Shown: positions 1 to 8,953, counted from the stretch's first letter. The stretch: 64,000 bases of DNA from Paracidovorax oryzae ATCC 19882 (GCF_000687165.1 NZ_JMKU01000012.1:62001-126000), one strand, 5' to 3'. A program made the numbers and translations. Notes: generated by a model from the sequence alone, not told the origin.

Positions 1-445
1 TGGACGTCGCGCCCGATGCCGTCAGCGTGGTGCCCGAGACCGGGATGGTCGCCTTCTGCGTGATGGAGCCCGATGCCACCGTCACCACGATGTCGCGGTT
101 GGAACGGTCCGTGCCGGCGGTGAGGATGGCCGTGGCGCGGCCGTCCGTGCCGGTGGCAGCCGCCACGCTGGCCAGCGTGCCGCTGCTTGCGCTGAAGGTC
201 ACCGGCTTGGACGCGATGGCGTTGTTGGAGGCGTCCTTCAGCACGGCCGTGACCGTCACGCCCGTGGTGTCGGCGGATGCCAGCGTCGTCGCCGAGGTCA
301 GTACCTCGATGGATGCCACGGTCGGCGTCGTGGTGCCGCCGCCGCTTCCGCCGCCGCCGCTGCTTCCACCGCTCCCACCACCTCCTCCACACGCTGCAAG
401 CGTGGCAGCCAGCGTCACCGCGATGGCTCTCATCAAAGCTTTCAT
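1..445 (-). CDS. Ig-like (Big/invasin-type) domain lipoprotein, 3' end outside window
   Basis: The reading frame runs from an ATG at 445 leftward off the window, so only the N-terminal 148 residues are visible. It begins MKALMRAIAVTLAATLAAC, a short hydrophobic signal ending in a lipobox, so the protein is probably a lipoprotein. A glycine/serine-rich linker follows (about residues 20-37), then a beta-rich, Thr/Val/Ala-rich stretch containing DASNNAIASKPVTFSASSG and TDGRATAILTAG, typical of bacterial Ig-like (Big_1, invasin) repeats. These modules usually form extended surface or periplasmic stalks. An AGGTG ribosome-binding site precedes the start. The gene lies 21 bases downstream of pilQ in the same direction and may be co-transcribed. 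The number of repeats and the C-terminal function cannot be seen. Confidence 0.72.
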   Translation of the reverse strand, partial: MKALMRAIAVTLAATLAACGGGGGSGGSSGGGGSGGGTTTPTVASIEVLTSATTLASADTTGVTVTAVLKDASNNAIASKPVTFSASSGTLASVAAATGTDGRATAILTAGTDRSNRDIVVTVASGSITQKATIPVSGTTLTASGATS

Positions 446-466
446 TCGTTCACCTTCGTTTGCTTT

Positions 467-2614
467 TTAACGGACCGGACCTTTGTCCGAAATCACCTTC
501 GGCGTGATGAACACCAGCATCTCGCGCTTGGTGGACTCACGGGTCCTGTTTTTGAAGAGGTTGCCGACGACCGGCACGTCTCCCAGCAGGGGGATCTTGT
601 TTTCCTGGTTGGTTTCCTCCAACCGGAAGATCCCGCCGATCACCACGGTCCCGCCGTTCTCCACCAGAACCTGCGTCTTGACGTGGTTCGTGTCGATGGC
701 GACGCCCTGCGTGGTCGTCTCTCCCTTGCTGTCCTTGTTCACATCCAGGTCGAGGATGATGTTGCCTTCCGGCGTGATCTGGGGAGTGACCTCCAGCTTC
801 AGCACCGCCTTCTTGAAGGCGATGGTGGTCGCACCGTTCGGGGCCGTCACCGAGTACGGGTACTCGGTACCCTGCTCGATGAGGGCTTTGGTCTGGTCTG
901 CCGTGATGAGGCGGGGGCTCGACACCACCTTGCCCTGGCCGTCGGCCTCCATGGCGGACAGCTCCAGGGTCAGGAAGCGGTTCGCTGCGGAATTGAAGAG
1001 CGTCAGCGCGAAGTTGCCGAAGCTGGCACCCGACGAGAGCGCGGCCGGCAGGTTCACGAAGGTGGATCCGGCAGCATCCGAACCCGTCGCCACCGTTCCG
1101 CCTCCGCCGCTCGATGCGACCGCGTTGTTGTAGCTGGTGCCGATCGCGAGGCGGTTGTTGCCGCCCACGCTGTAGCCGCCGTCTCCCCCGCGGTTGGCCC
1201 GCAGGTCGGCGCCGCCCAGGCGCACGCCCAGGGAGCGGCCGAAGGTGTCCCGCGCCTCGACGATGCGGGCCTCGATCATCACCTGGCGCACGGCCACGTC
1301 CAGCGTGCTGAGCAGCTGGCGCACCTCTTCCAGCTTGGCTGGCGTATCGGTGACGAAGAGCTGGTTGGTGCGGGGTTCGGCGATCGCGCTGCCGCGTTCG
1401 GACAGGAAGCGCGTGGAGGTGCCGGTGCTGCCGGTGCTGTTGTTGGCCAGCTGGACCACCATGTCGGCCGCCTTGGCGTAGTTGAGCTGGAAGGCCTGCG
1501 TGCGCAGCGGCTCGAGCTTCTGGATGGCCAGCGCCGCCTCATAGTCCTTCTTCGTACGCGCGTCGATCTCGTCCTTCGGGGCGATCCACAGCACGGTGCC
1601 GGACTTGCGCATGCCCAGGCCCTTGGCATCCATGATGATCTGCAGCGCCTGGTCCCACGGAACATCCTTGAGCCGGAGCGTGAGGGCGCCGGTCACCGTG
1701 TCGGACGTGACGATGTTGAAATTGGTGAAGTCCGCGATCACCTGCAGCAGCGAGCGCACTTCGATGTTCTGGAAGTTGAGCGACAGCTTCTCGCCGCTGA
1801 ACCCCGGGCCCTGGCTCAGCTTGTTCAGATCGACCTTCTTCTGCCGCACCTCGACCACGAACTGGTTGTCGCTCTGGTAGGCGCTGTGCTCCCATTCCCC
1901 GATGGGCTCGATCGTCATGCGCACGCGCTCGCCCTGGGTGGTGGTGGTCACGGTGCGCACGGGCGTGCCGAAGTCCGTGACGTCGAGGCGCCTGCGCAAC
2001 CCCTCGGGCAGCGAGGACTTGAGGAATTCCACCACGAGGTTGTTGCCCTGCTTGCGCAGGTCCACGCCCACCTGGTTGTTGGCCAGGCCGACGATGACCC
2101 GGCCGGCGCCATCGGTGCCGCGGCGGAAGTCCACGTCGCGCAGCGGGAGCACGTCGGTGTTGCGGTTCTCGGCGAACACCGCAGGAGCGGCCGCACTGGC
2201 CACGGCCCCGCCGGACACGGGCTCCAGCGACACCATGAGGGCGGAACCCTGCACTTCCGCCTTGTAGGACGTCGGTTGCTTCAGATTGAGGACCACCCGC
2301 GAACGGTCGCCTGCCTGGACGATGTTCACCGACTTCAGGTTGCCCTGGTTCACCTCGACCAGCGACTTGCCCGTCCCGTTGGTGGTGTTGGGGAAGTCCA
2401 GCGCGATGCGGGCGGGCGCCTGGATCGCGAAGCCCGAAGGCACGGCGCCGAGCGGCTGCGACAGCTCGATGCGGACCATTTCCGTGCCACCCTGCATCAC
2501 GCCCTTGACCGACTCGATCGCAGCCTGCGCATGGGCCCAGGTGCTGCAGAACGTGGCTGCGGCAGCCAGCAAGGCCGCCCGGCAGCGAAAACCAAACCAT
2601 TTCGTTCGAATCAT
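467..2614 (-). CDS. pilQ: type IV pilus secretin PilQ
   Basis: This is the outer-membrane secretin through which the type IV pilus fibre exits. Residues 1-29 form a signal peptide ending at AHA. Two AMIN-type peptidoglycan-binding beta-domains fill roughly residues 35-250. An STN domain starts near 272 (LSLNFQNIEVRSLLQVIADF), followed by a secretin N1/NolW domain. The secretin pore domain spans about 540-705 and contains GKVVSSPRLITADQ and VVIGGIFRLEE near its end. The 715-residue length is normal for beta-proteobacterial PilQ. The ATG overlaps the pilP stop by 4 bases, so translation is probably coupled. It is the last gene of pilMNOPQ. No aroK/aroB follows, unlike in many gamma-proteobacteria. 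Confidence 0.97.
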   Translation of the reverse strand: MIRTKWFGFRCRAALLAAAATFCSTWAHAQAAIESVKGVMQGGTEMVRIELSQPLGAVPSGFAIQAPARIALDFPNTTNGTGKSLVEVNQGNLKSVNIVQAGDRSRVVLNLKQPTSYKAEVQGSALMVSLEPVSGGAVASAAAPAVFAENRNTDVLPLRDVDFRRGTDGAGRVIVGLANNQVGVDLRKQGNNLVVEFLKSSLPEGLRRRLDVTDFGTPVRTVTTTTQGERVRMTIEPIGEWEHSAYQSDNQFVVEVRQKKVDLNKLSQGPGFSGEKLSLNFQNIEVRSLLQVIADFTNFNIVTSDTVTGALTLRLKDVPWDQALQIIMDAKGLGMRKSGTVLWIAPKDEIDARTKKDYEAALAIQKLEPLRTQAFQLNYAKAADMVVQLANNSTGSTGTSTRFLSERGSAIAEPRTNQLFVTDTPAKLEEVRQLLSTLDVAVRQVMIEARIVEARDTFGRSLGVRLGGADLRANRGGDGGYSVGGNNRLAIGTSYNNAVASSGGGGTVATGSDAAGSTFVNLPAALSSGASFGNFALTLFNSAANRFLTLELSAMEADGQGKVVSSPRLITADQTKALIEQGTEYPYSVTAPNGATTIAFKKAVLKLEVTPQITPEGNIILDLDVNKDSKGETTTQGVAIDTNHVKTQVLVENGGTVVIGGIFRLEETNQENKIPLLGDVPVVGNLFKNRTRESTKREMLVFITPKVISDKGPVR

Positions 2615-3156
2615 TTCTTCCCCTCTTGGAGATCCAGCGTCGCAGGACGCTCTATCCAGTCGCCCGTGGCGTCCTGGACTATTTCACGCAGCTGAATCGC
2701 CGTCTCGGTGATCCGGGTGATCTTTCCGTAGTTCTGCCCCAGGTAATTGCCCACGCGCACCTGGTAGATCAGGTTGTCCACCTTCAGGAGGGCCGTGGGA
2801 ACACCGTTCTTGTTCAGGCTGCCGACCATGGCCATGGCGTCCAGCGGGTAGGCCTCCAGAGGCTCCTTGCGGCGGGCCATCTCGGGCGCGATCAGCGTCG
2901 CGTTGGAGGCAACCTGCGCCGAGTCCCGGCGCAATGCCTGGGTCAGCTTGGCCTGGTTGAACGGATCGGCGGCTCCATCGACGACATAGTTCTCGGGCTG
3001 GAACCGCTTGGGCTCGCTCAGGGGCGTGACGTGCGGGCGGGTCGTGGCGCGCAGTTGCGCCATCCACTCGCGCAGTTCGTCCTCGTTGGAGGAGCCGCAG
3101 CCCTGCAACGCCGCCACCGCGAACACGGCCAGCGCATACGGAAAATGCCGCTTCAT
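2611..3156 (-). CDS. pilP: type IV pilus inner-membrane lipoprotein PilP
   Basis: PilP links the PilN-PilO inner-membrane complex to the periplasmic part of the PilQ secretin. The 181-residue product starts with a lipoprotein signal (MKRHFPYALAVFAVAALQGC) with the acylated cysteine at residue 20. A disordered linker of about 50 residues follows, then the C-terminal beta-sandwich (about residues 85-170), recognisable from LDAMAMVGSLNKNG and YQVRVGNYLGQNYGKI. Both ends overlap neighbours by 4 bases (pilO stop and pilQ start). The length and motif order match the family. Confidence 0.96.
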   Translation of the reverse strand: MKRHFPYALAVFAVAALQGCGSSNEDELREWMAQLRATTRPHVTPLSEPKRFQPENYVVDGAADPFNQAKLTQALRRDSAQVASNATLIAPEMARRKEPLEAYPLDAMAMVGSLNKNGVPTALLKVDNLIYQVRVGNYLGQNYGKITRITETAIQLREIVQDATGDWIERPATLDLQEGKK

Positions 3157-3839
3157 TTCTTTCCTCCGGCAGCCTTGCGCTGGGCCTGGATCTCGTCAGG
3201 GTCCAGGTAGCGGAACGTGCGCGCCGTGGCCTCCATGGTCAGCGTGCCGGCCGGCGCGTCCTTCGCGTTCGCGGGCGACAGCGAAATATTGTTCAGCGTG
3301 ACGATGCGGGAAAGGTTGGCGATGTCCGCCGCGAAGGCGCCGATGTCGTGGTACCTGCCCGTGACCCTGATGGCGATGGGCAGCTCCGCGTAATAGTCGC
3401 GCACCACCACCTGCCCCGGACGGAACAGTTCGAACTGCAGGCTGCGCCCCAGGCCCGCCTGGTTGATGTCCGAGAGCAGCGCGGCCATCTCGGCCTTGCT
3501 GGGCAGCTGCTTCTCCAGCTGGATCACGTACTGCTGCACCTGCTCGCGCTGCTTCTTCAGGGCGTCCAGGCTCACCGCCTTGACGAGCTTGCGCTGGTAG
3601 TCCTCCCGCAGGCTGACCTCCTTCGCACGCTCGGCTTCGAGCTCGTCCTGGTATTCATTGATCTTGAAGAACCACAGGAACGCAGCCACGGCCACGGCGA
3701 TGAAGACGCACAGCAGCAGCCGGGGCAGGGGCGGCCAGAGGGAGGGGTCCTTCGGATCCAGGTTCCTGAATTGCCGCTGCAGGCTGTCCTGCAGCGCGCC
3801 GAAATCCACCGATGCTTTTTTTCTTGTCGCCATCCTCAT
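3153..3839 (-). CDS. pilO: type IV pilus alignment protein PilO
   Basis: PilO pairs with PilN in the inner-membrane alignment subcomplex of the pilus machine. The protein (228 residues from this start) has a short cytoplasmic segment, one transmembrane helix (about residues 43-65, PRLLLCVFIAVAVAAFLWFF), a coiled-coil region (EAERAKEVSLREDYQRKLV) and a C-terminal ferredoxin-like fold containing FRPGQVVVRDYYAELPI. I chose the ATG at 3839 because it gives the ATGA overlap with the pilN stop seen at the other junctions. A second ATG at 3833 (MATRKKAS) has a GGGGG tract at good spacing and is an equally plausible start. Confidence 0.94.
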   Translation of the reverse strand: MRMATRKKASVDFGALQDSLQRQFRNLDPKDPSLWPPLPRLLLCVFIAVAVAAFLWFFKINEYQDELEAERAKEVSLREDYQRKLVKAVSLDALKKQREQVQQYVIQLEKQLPSKAEMAALLSDINQAGLGRSLQFELFRPGQVVVRDYYAELPIAIRVTGRYHDIGAFAADIANLSRIVTLNNISLSPANAKDAPAGTLTMEATARTFRYLDPDEIQAQRKAAGGKK

Positions 3840-4450
3840 CCCCCCGCCGCGCGCGGCGCGCTCGCGCCATCCATGGCCTTCTGCGCCTCGCTGGTCCGCA
3901 TGAGCCGGAAACGCACGTTGAACGAAGCCACCCGGCGCTGGTCCCGGGGACTGAGCGCCACGTTCGCGGCCACGATCTCCACCAGTTCGGGCTTGGAGAA
4001 CCACGGCGTGTTGTCCGCCAGGTTGCGCAGCATTTCCGAGACCCGCTCGTTCGATTGCGCCATGCCCTGCATGGTGATGACCTGGTCCGCCTGCTTCAGG
4101 CTGGTGATGTAGACACCGTCAGGCAATTGCCGCACCAGCTCCGAGAGCAGGTGGACGGGCAGGTTGCGGTCGGACTGGAGATCCTCCACCGCCTTCTGGC
4201 GCGCGCGCAGGGCGGCGATTTCTTCCTCGATGGTGGCGATCTCCTTGATCTGGCCCTCGAGGACCTGGATCTCGGACTGCAGGAAGGCATTGCGCCCCTG
4301 CTGCTCGCCGATCATCATCTGGAACCACCAATAGACGATGGCGGCAATCGCGAGTCCCGCCAGGAACGACGCGAACATCGCCACCTGGAAGGCTTCCTTG
4401 CGGCGCTTCCGGGCTGCCTCGCGGTGGGGCAGCAGGTTGATGAGAATCAC
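3836..4450 (-). CDS. pilN: type IV pilus assembly protein PilN
   Basis: PilN is a bitopic inner-membrane protein. Its cytoplasmic N-terminus docks into PilM through the conserved INLLPHRE segment, and its periplasmic domain dimerises with PilO. I place the start at the GTG at 4450, which overlaps the pilM stop as GTGA and puts ILINLLPHREAARKRRKEAF at the extreme N-terminus, where the family has it. An ATG at 4480 would add ten residues not typical of PilN. One transmembrane helix (about residues 22-43) precedes a coiled coil and a ferredoxin-like domain. Length is 204 residues. Confidence 0.94.
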   Translation of the reverse strand: MILINLLPHREAARKRRKEAFQVAMFASFLAGLAIAAIVYWWFQMMIGEQQGRNAFLQSEIQVLEGQIKEIATIEEEIAALRARQKAVEDLQSDRNLPVHLLSELVRQLPDGVYITSLKQADQVITMQGMAQSNERVSEMLRNLADNTPWFSKPELVEIVAANVALSPRDQRRVASFNVRFRLMRTSEAQKAMDGASAPRAAGG

Positions 4451-5526
4451 TGGAGGAACCTCCGCATGGCGAGCCCGCACGAAGTCAGGTAGGAAGGCGC
4501 CTCGCGCACCATCTTCTTGAGACGGACGGAACTTCCGATCTCCATGCCCTCAAAGGGATTGATGGCCGTGCAGGCGCAGCCCGAGTGCTGCGTGACGGCT
4601 TCCGTCAGGCCGGGCAGCGGCGCGGAGCCGCCAGCCAGCATGATGTGATCCACCCGGTTGTAGGGCGTACTCGTGAAGAAGAACTGCAATGCACGGCCGA
4701 TTTCCTGAGCCATGCTTTCCACGAACGGGCGAAGGACGGCCGAGGCATAGTCCTCCGGCAGGTCGCCGCTGCGTTTCTTGCCTTCCGCTTCCTCGGCGGA
4801 AAAACCGTATTGCCGCACGATGAGCTGGGTCAGCTGCGCGCCGCCGAAGGCCTGGTCCCTGTCGTAGAGGACCTCTTCATTGCGTATGACCTGCATGCTC
4901 GTCGTGAGTGCGCCCACCTCGAACAGCGCCACCAGCGCGTCCTTGCCCTGCTGCGGCAGGGCCTCGATGAGCCGGCCCGCGGCGAGCCGGGACGCGTGGG
5001 ATTCGATATCGACGATGACCGGCTTCAGCCCGGCGGCCTCGGCCAGTCCCTGCCGGTCCTGCACCTTCTCGCGCCGCGAGGCTGCGATCAGCACGTCCAC
5101 GTCGCCCGGCGCATTCTTGTTGGGGCCGATGACGCAGAAATCGAGGCTCACCTCGTCGAGGGAGAACGGGATGTACTGGTTGGCTTCGGACTCGACCTGG
5201 ACCTCGAGTTCCTGCTCCGTCATGCCGCCCGGCAGGGTGATGCGCTTGGTGATGACGGCCGAAGGCGGCAGCGCGAGCGCCACGTTGCGCGTGCGCGTGC
5301 CGCTCTTCTTCACCAGGCGGCGCAGGGCCTCGGCGACTTCGTCGAATTTTTCGATGTTGCCGTCGCTGATCCAGCCCCGCTCCAGGGGCTCGATCGCACA
5401 ACGTTCCAGTACCAGCCCCCCTGCCTTGTCGCGCCCGAGCTCGACCAGCTTGACGCTGGAGGAGCTGATGTCGATGCCCAGCAGCGGCGCAGCCTGGCGA
5501 CTGAACAAAGATCCCAAAGAGATCAA
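4447..5526 (-). CDS. pilM: type IV pilus actin-like ATPase PilM
   Basis: PilM is a cytoplasmic actin/FtsA-fold protein that binds the PilN N-terminus and transmits assembly signals. The 359-residue product shows the ATPase signatures LLGIDISSSSVKLVEL (phosphate 1), a DIESHASRLA segment in the middle, and IMLAGGSAPLPGL (adenosine motif). The start codon appears to be TTG at 5526: the encoded ISLGSLFSRQ N-terminus is typical of beta-proteobacterial PilM, and an AGGGGG ribosome-binding site sits about 7 bases upstream. It is the first gene of pilMNOPQ and is divergent from mrcA across a 274-base intergenic region. Confidence 0.95.
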   Translation of the reverse strand: MISLGSLFSRQAAPLLGIDISSSSVKLVELGRDKAGGLVLERCAIEPLERGWISDGNIEKFDEVAEALRRLVKKSGTRTRNVALALPPSAVITKRITLPGGMTEQELEVQVESEANQYIPFSLDEVSLDFCVIGPNKNAPGDVDVLIAASRREKVQDRQGLAEAAGLKPVIVDIESHASRLAAGRLIEALPQQGKDALVALFEVGALTTSMQVIRNEEVLYDRDQAFGGAQLTQLIVRQYGFSAEEAEGKKRSGDLPEDYASAVLRPFVESMAQEIGRALQFFFTSTPYNRVDHIMLAGGSAPLPGLTEAVTQHSGCACTAINPFEGMEIGSSVRLKKMVREAPSYLTSCGLAMRRFLQ

Positions 5527-5800
5527 GATTGGCCCCCTGTAACTCGCCTTATTGACGCAACAAAACTTAACACTTCACATGAATGCTAGCAGTAAGGTTG
5601 CGGGGCGGCAAAGCGTTTCCCGCCGCCGAAGCCGCCGTTACGTTGTCAAAAGCAGACGGTTTTCGGCCTGTTGCGGTGCGTTAAATGCACGTGGCCGCAA
5701 GCACTGCCGCGTCAGCCGCGGCAGCGGCGGCCCGCCCTGAAAAAAAGTTGATGCAACGCGCGATTTTTTATAATGCCCGGTTGATTTGCACTGGACAGAT
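5527..5800. promoter_or_regulatory. divergent pilM / mrcA intergenic region
   Basis: These 274 bases separate the divergent pilM and mrcA genes. The right side holds the candidate mrcA promoter listed separately. On the left, the pilM ribosome-binding site (AGGGGG on the minus strand) is clear, but I could not identify a convincing -35/-10 pair for pilM. No protein-coding signal stands out here. Confidence 0.5.
5748..5774 (+). promoter_or_regulatory. candidate sigma-70 promoter of mrcA
   Basis: A perfect TATAAT -10 hexamer lies at 5769-5774. A TTGATG -35-like hexamer lies at 5748-5753, with a somewhat short 15-base spacer. Transcription would start near 5781, about 20 bases before the mrcA ATG at 5801. 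Confidence 0.55.
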
Positions 5801-8194
5801 ATGCCGCCTCCCCCGAACGACAAGACAGCTCGCGAGAGCGCTTCCGCCCGTCCCACGTGGCTCCGCTGGCTGCTCAGGAGCCTGGCCTGGCTCTTCGGGA
5901 TCGCGGCCGCAGGCGCTCTGGGCCTGGGCCTGCTGATCGCCGTCGCGCTGGCGGTCGCCTACCCCAACCTGCCGGACATCTCCGATCTGGCCGACTACCG
6001 GCCCAAGCTGCCTCTGCGCGTCTATTCCGCAGAAGGAGCGCTGCTCGGCGAGTTCGGCGAAGAGCGCCGCAACCTCACGCCCATCCAGGACATCCCGAAA
6101 GTCATGACCAATGCGGTGCTGGCCATCGAGGATGCCCGCTTCTTCCAGCATGGCGGCGTGGACTACAAGGGCATGGTCCGCGCGGGCCTGGCCAACCTGG
6201 GTCGAGTGAAGAGCCAGGGCGCTTCCACCATCACCATGCAGGTGGCGCGCAATGTTTATCTCTCGTCGGAGAAAACAATCACACGCAAAATTTACGAAAT
6301 ATTACTAACATTCAAACTCGAGCACCTGCTGACCAAAAATCAGATTCTCGAGATTTACATGAACCAGATTTATCTGGGCAACAGGGCATATGGTTTCGCC
6401 GCGGCATCCGAAGCCTATTTCGGAAAACCGCTGAAATCCATCAGCATTGCCGAGGCGGCGATGCTGGCGGGCCTGCCCAAGGCGCCTTCCGCATACAACC
6501 CCATCAGCAATCCCAAGCGCGCCCGCGTGCGCCAGCTCTACATCATCGACCGCATGGTGGAGAACGGCTTCATCACGGCCGAGGAAGGCGCGGCCGCGAA
6601 GCAGGAAGACCTGAAGATCCGCCCCGGCGGCCCGGACAATACCCGCATCCATGCCGAATACGTGGCCGAGATGGCGCGCCAGCTCATCTTCGCGCAATAT
6701 GGCGCCGAAGCCTATACGCGCGGCCTGAATGTCTATACCACCCTCACGGCAGGCGACCAGGAATCCGCGTACCAGGCACTGCGCAAGGGCATCATGGATT
6801 ACGAGCGTCGCCAGCATTACCGCGGGCCGGAGAAATTCGTCGCCCTGCCCACCGATGCCCAGGAGGCCGAGGATGTCATCGACGACACGCTCGCGAGCCA
6901 TCCCGACAACGGCGACGTGCTGTCGGCCGTGGTGCTGGAGGCGTCCCCGAAGAAGATCGTGGCGGCGCGCGCCAACGGCGAGCCCATCGAGATCACCGGC
7001 GACGGGCTCAAGCCCGCGCAGTCCGGGCTCAGCGACAAGGCTCCGCCCAACATCCGCATCCGCCGCGGCGCGGTGATCCGCATCATCCAGACCCCGAAAA
7101 AGACCTGGGACATCACGCAGCTGCCCGAGGTCGAGGGCGCCTTCGTGGCCGTCGATCCCCGCAACGGCGCGATCAAGGCACTCGTGGGCGGCTTCGACTT
7201 CGACAAGAACAAGTTCAACCACGTCACCCAGGCGTGGCGCCAGCCGGGCTCCAGCTTCAAGCCCTTCATCTACTCGGCCGCGCTCGAGAAGGGCTTCACG
7301 CCCGCGACGGTGGTGAACGACGCCCCGCTGTTCTTCAGCGCCGGCACCACCGGCGGCCAGCCCTGGGAGCCCAAGAACTACGACGGCAAGTACGACGGCC
7401 CCATGACCCTGCGCACCGCGCTGGCCAAGTCCAAGAACGTCGTGTCCATCCGCATCCTCCAGGCCGTCGGCCCGAAGACCGCGCAGGACTGGATCACGCG
7501 CTTCGGCTTCGACGCAGACAAGCATCCCGCCTACCTGACGATGGCACTGGGTGCCGGATCCGTGACGCCGATGCAGATGGTGTCCGCGTACTCGGTGTTC
7601 GCCAATGGCGGCTACCGCGTGAACCCCTACCTCATCACCCGCGTGACGGACCACAAGGGCCGCATCCTGTCCAACTTCGAGCCGCCGGCGACCACCGACA
7701 ACCCGCGCGCCATCGAAGCCCGCAACGCGTTCGTGATGGACAGCCTGCTGCAGGAAGTGACGCGGTCCGGCACGGCCGCCCGCGCGCAGGCAACCCTCAA
7801 GCGCCCGGACATCTACGGCAAGACCGGCACGACCAACGATGCCATGGATGCGTGGTTCGCAGGCTTCCAGCCCACCATCGCGGCGGTCACCTGGATCGGC
7901 TACGACACCCCGCGCAACCTGGGCAGCCGCGAAACCGGTGGCGGCCTGAGCCTGCCGGTCTGGATCAGCTTCATGGAACGTGCCCTGAAAGGAGTGCCCG
8001 TGGCCGAACCGACGGTGCCGCCGGGCGTGGTGAACGTCGGCGGCGAATGGTTCTACGAGGAATTCGCCCGCAATGCCGGCGTGGCGAGCGTGGGCATGGA
8101 AGACCATCCCGCCGCCGCGGTGCCGGGCGCGCCGCCGCAGGCACCGCCCCCGGCGGAAGAGCGCAACCGCATCCTGGACCTGTTCAGGAACTGA
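5801..8194 (+). CDS. mrcA: penicillin-binding protein 1A (bifunctional transglycosylase/transpeptidase)
   Basis: This class A PBP polymerises lipid II into glycan strands and cross-links the peptides in the periplasm. The 797-residue product has one N-terminal transmembrane helix (about residues 20-46) and a GT51 glycosyltransferase domain (about 65-235) with EDARFFQHGGVDYKG near residue 110 and GASTITMQVARN. An OB-like insert follows, then a transpeptidase domain with the SxxK serine in PGSSFKPF (about residue 482) and KTGTT (about 673). I chose the ATG at 5801; a TTG at 5786 would add five residues upstream with no better ribosome-binding site. It is followed by a strong intrinsic terminator. 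Confidence 0.97.
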   Translation: MPPPPNDKTARESASARPTWLRWLLRSLAWLFGIAAAGALGLGLLIAVALAVAYPNLPDISDLADYRPKLPLRVYSAEGALLGEFGEERRNLTPIQDIPKVMTNAVLAIEDARFFQHGGVDYKGMVRAGLANLGRVKSQGASTITMQVARNVYLSSEKTITRKIYEILLTFKLEHLLTKNQILEIYMNQIYLGNRAYGFAAASEAYFGKPLKSISIAEAAMLAGLPKAPSAYNPISNPKRARVRQLYIIDRMVENGFITAEEGAAAKQEDLKIRPGGPDNTRIHAEYVAEMARQLIFAQYGAEAYTRGLNVYTTLTAGDQESAYQALRKGIMDYERRQHYRGPEKFVALPTDAQEAEDVIDDTLASHPDNGDVLSAVVLEASPKKIVAARANGEPIEITGDGLKPAQSGLSDKAPPNIRIRRGAVIRIIQTPKKTWDITQLPEVEGAFVAVDPRNGAIKALVGGFDFDKNKFNHVTQAWRQPGSSFKPFIYSAALEKGFTPATVVNDAPLFFSAGTTGGQPWEPKNYDGKYDGPMTLRTALAKSKNVVSIRILQAVGPKTAQDWITRFGFDADKHPAYLTMALGAGSVTPMQMVSAYSVFANGGYRVNPYLITRVTDHKGRILSNFEPPATTDNPRAIEARNAFVMDSLLQEVTRSGTAARAQATLKRPDIYGKTGTTNDAMDAWFAGFQPTIAAVTWIGYDTPRNLGSRETGGGLSLPVWISFMERALKGVPVAEPTVPPGVVNVGGEWFYEEFARNAGVASVGMEDHPAAAVPGAPPQAPPPAEERNRILDLFRN

Positions 8195-8227
8195 ACCCCT
8201 CGCGCGCGCAGCGCGAGGCGGCGACGG

Positions 8228-8260
8228 AGGCACCCCGGCTTCGGCCTCGGTGCCTTTTTT
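8228..8260 (+). terminator. intrinsic terminator after mrcA
   Basis: The inverted repeat AGGCACC (8228-8234) / GGTGCCT (8249-8255) encloses a GC-rich loop with a TTCG core and is followed by a run of T residues to 8260. It lies 34 bases past the mrcA stop, between the convergent mrcA and cyaY genes. Confidence 0.85.
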
Positions 8261-8293
8261 ACTGGGAAGCCTCCTGGGAAAACGGCCCGGCGC

Positions 8294-8626
8294 TCAGGCC
8301 GCTGAGAACGACAGCGGCATGCCCGCCTGCCGCGACGCGTCCCGGCTCAGGGCCTCGAAGAACTCGCCGGCACCTTTGGTGTCCTTCCATGCACCCTCCT
8401 CCAGCCGGTAGTGGTAGCCGCCCGACTGCGCCGCCATCCAGATCTCGTGCAAAGGTTTCTGCAGGTTGATGACGATCTGGCTGCGGTTGGGGAAGGTGAT
8501 GGTCACCATGCCGCCCGAGCGCTGGGCGTCCAGGTCGGCGTCGGTGGTGTCGTTGATGCGGTCGCAGCCCTGCTCCACCGCCAGCAGCAGTTTCTCGGCA
8601 TGGTCCAGGAATTCGAGGTCGGTCAT
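8294..8626 (-). CDS. cyaY: CyaY, bacterial frataxin
   Basis: CyaY is a small cytoplasmic iron-binding protein that modulates IscS-driven Fe-S cluster assembly. The 110-residue product starts at [14 protein letters not shown]. It has the acidic first helix, the strand [19 protein letters not shown], the conserved [14 protein letters not shown] segment and a C-terminal helix ([15 protein letters not shown]). Length and motif order match the family. An in-frame ATG further upstream (8662) would add 12 residues that overlap lptM and look non-native. It is divergent from lptM with only 18 bases between start codons. Confidence 0.95.
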   Translation of the reverse strand: MTDLEFLDHAEKLLLAVEQGCDRINDTTDADLDAQRSGGMVTITFPNRSQIVINLQKPLHEIWMAAQSGGYHYRLEEGAWKDTKGAGEFFEALSRDASRQAGMPLSFSAA

Positions 8627-8644
8627 TACTTCTACAATTTGCGG

Positions 8645-8953
8645 ATGTTGAGAGCTTCCCAAATTCTAGTCAGCGTGTCCGTCCTTGCTGCCTGTACGGT
8701 TGCCGCGCTGACGGGCTGCGGGCAGCGCGGCCCGCTCTACCTGCCGGGCGACCCCGCGGCCAGCCAGCGTGCCACGCTGCCGCAGACGCTCGACCCCATG
8801 CGCGACGCACCGACACCCTCGCCGATCCCGGCGCCGTCCCTGGTACCCGCAGAGCCGGCGATGCCGGCTTCGGCGGCGCCCACACCATCGCCTGCCGCAT
8901 CGCCCGCGCCCTCCCCGGCGTCCTCTCCCGCCTCCGCCCCCACCACTCCATGA
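8645..8953 (+). CDS. lptM: LptM-type small lipoprotein
   Basis: This 102-residue lipoprotein has a signal ending in LTGC and the family hallmark [12 protein letters not shown] directly after the acylated cysteine. In E. coli LptM (formerly YifL) binds LptD and helps oxidative maturation of the LPS translocon; a similar role is inferred. Residues past about 60 form a Pro/Ala/Ser-rich low-complexity tail that makes it longer than the E. coli protein. Its TGA overlaps the lysA ATG by 4 bases, a common beta- and gamma-proteobacterial arrangement. A TACAAT hexamer at 8633-8638 places a possible transcription start almost on the ATG. Confidence 0.88.
   Translation: MLRASQILVSVSVLAACTVAALTGCGQRGPLYLPGDPAASQRATLPQTLDPMRDAPTPSPIPAPSLVPAEPAMPASAAPTPSPAASPAPSPASSPASAPTTP

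Noticed and set aside
330-390. Short GGN-type repeats near the left edge
   Set aside because: They encode the Gly/Ser linker after the lipobox of the Ig-like lipoprotein.
683-2695. Long open frame antisense to pilQ
   Set aside because: It is low-complexity, Arg/His/Ala-rich translation expected from the opposite strand of a GC-rich gene, and pilQ is unambiguous.
6305-8233. Long open frame antisense to mrcA
   Set aside because: It shows no recognisable motif and has shadow-like composition; mrcA has full catalytic motifs.
8820-8950. Pro/Ala/Ser repeats that could suggest a tandem repeat or CRISPR-like array
   Set aside because: They encode the low-complexity tail of LptM; the units are irregular and there are no spacers.
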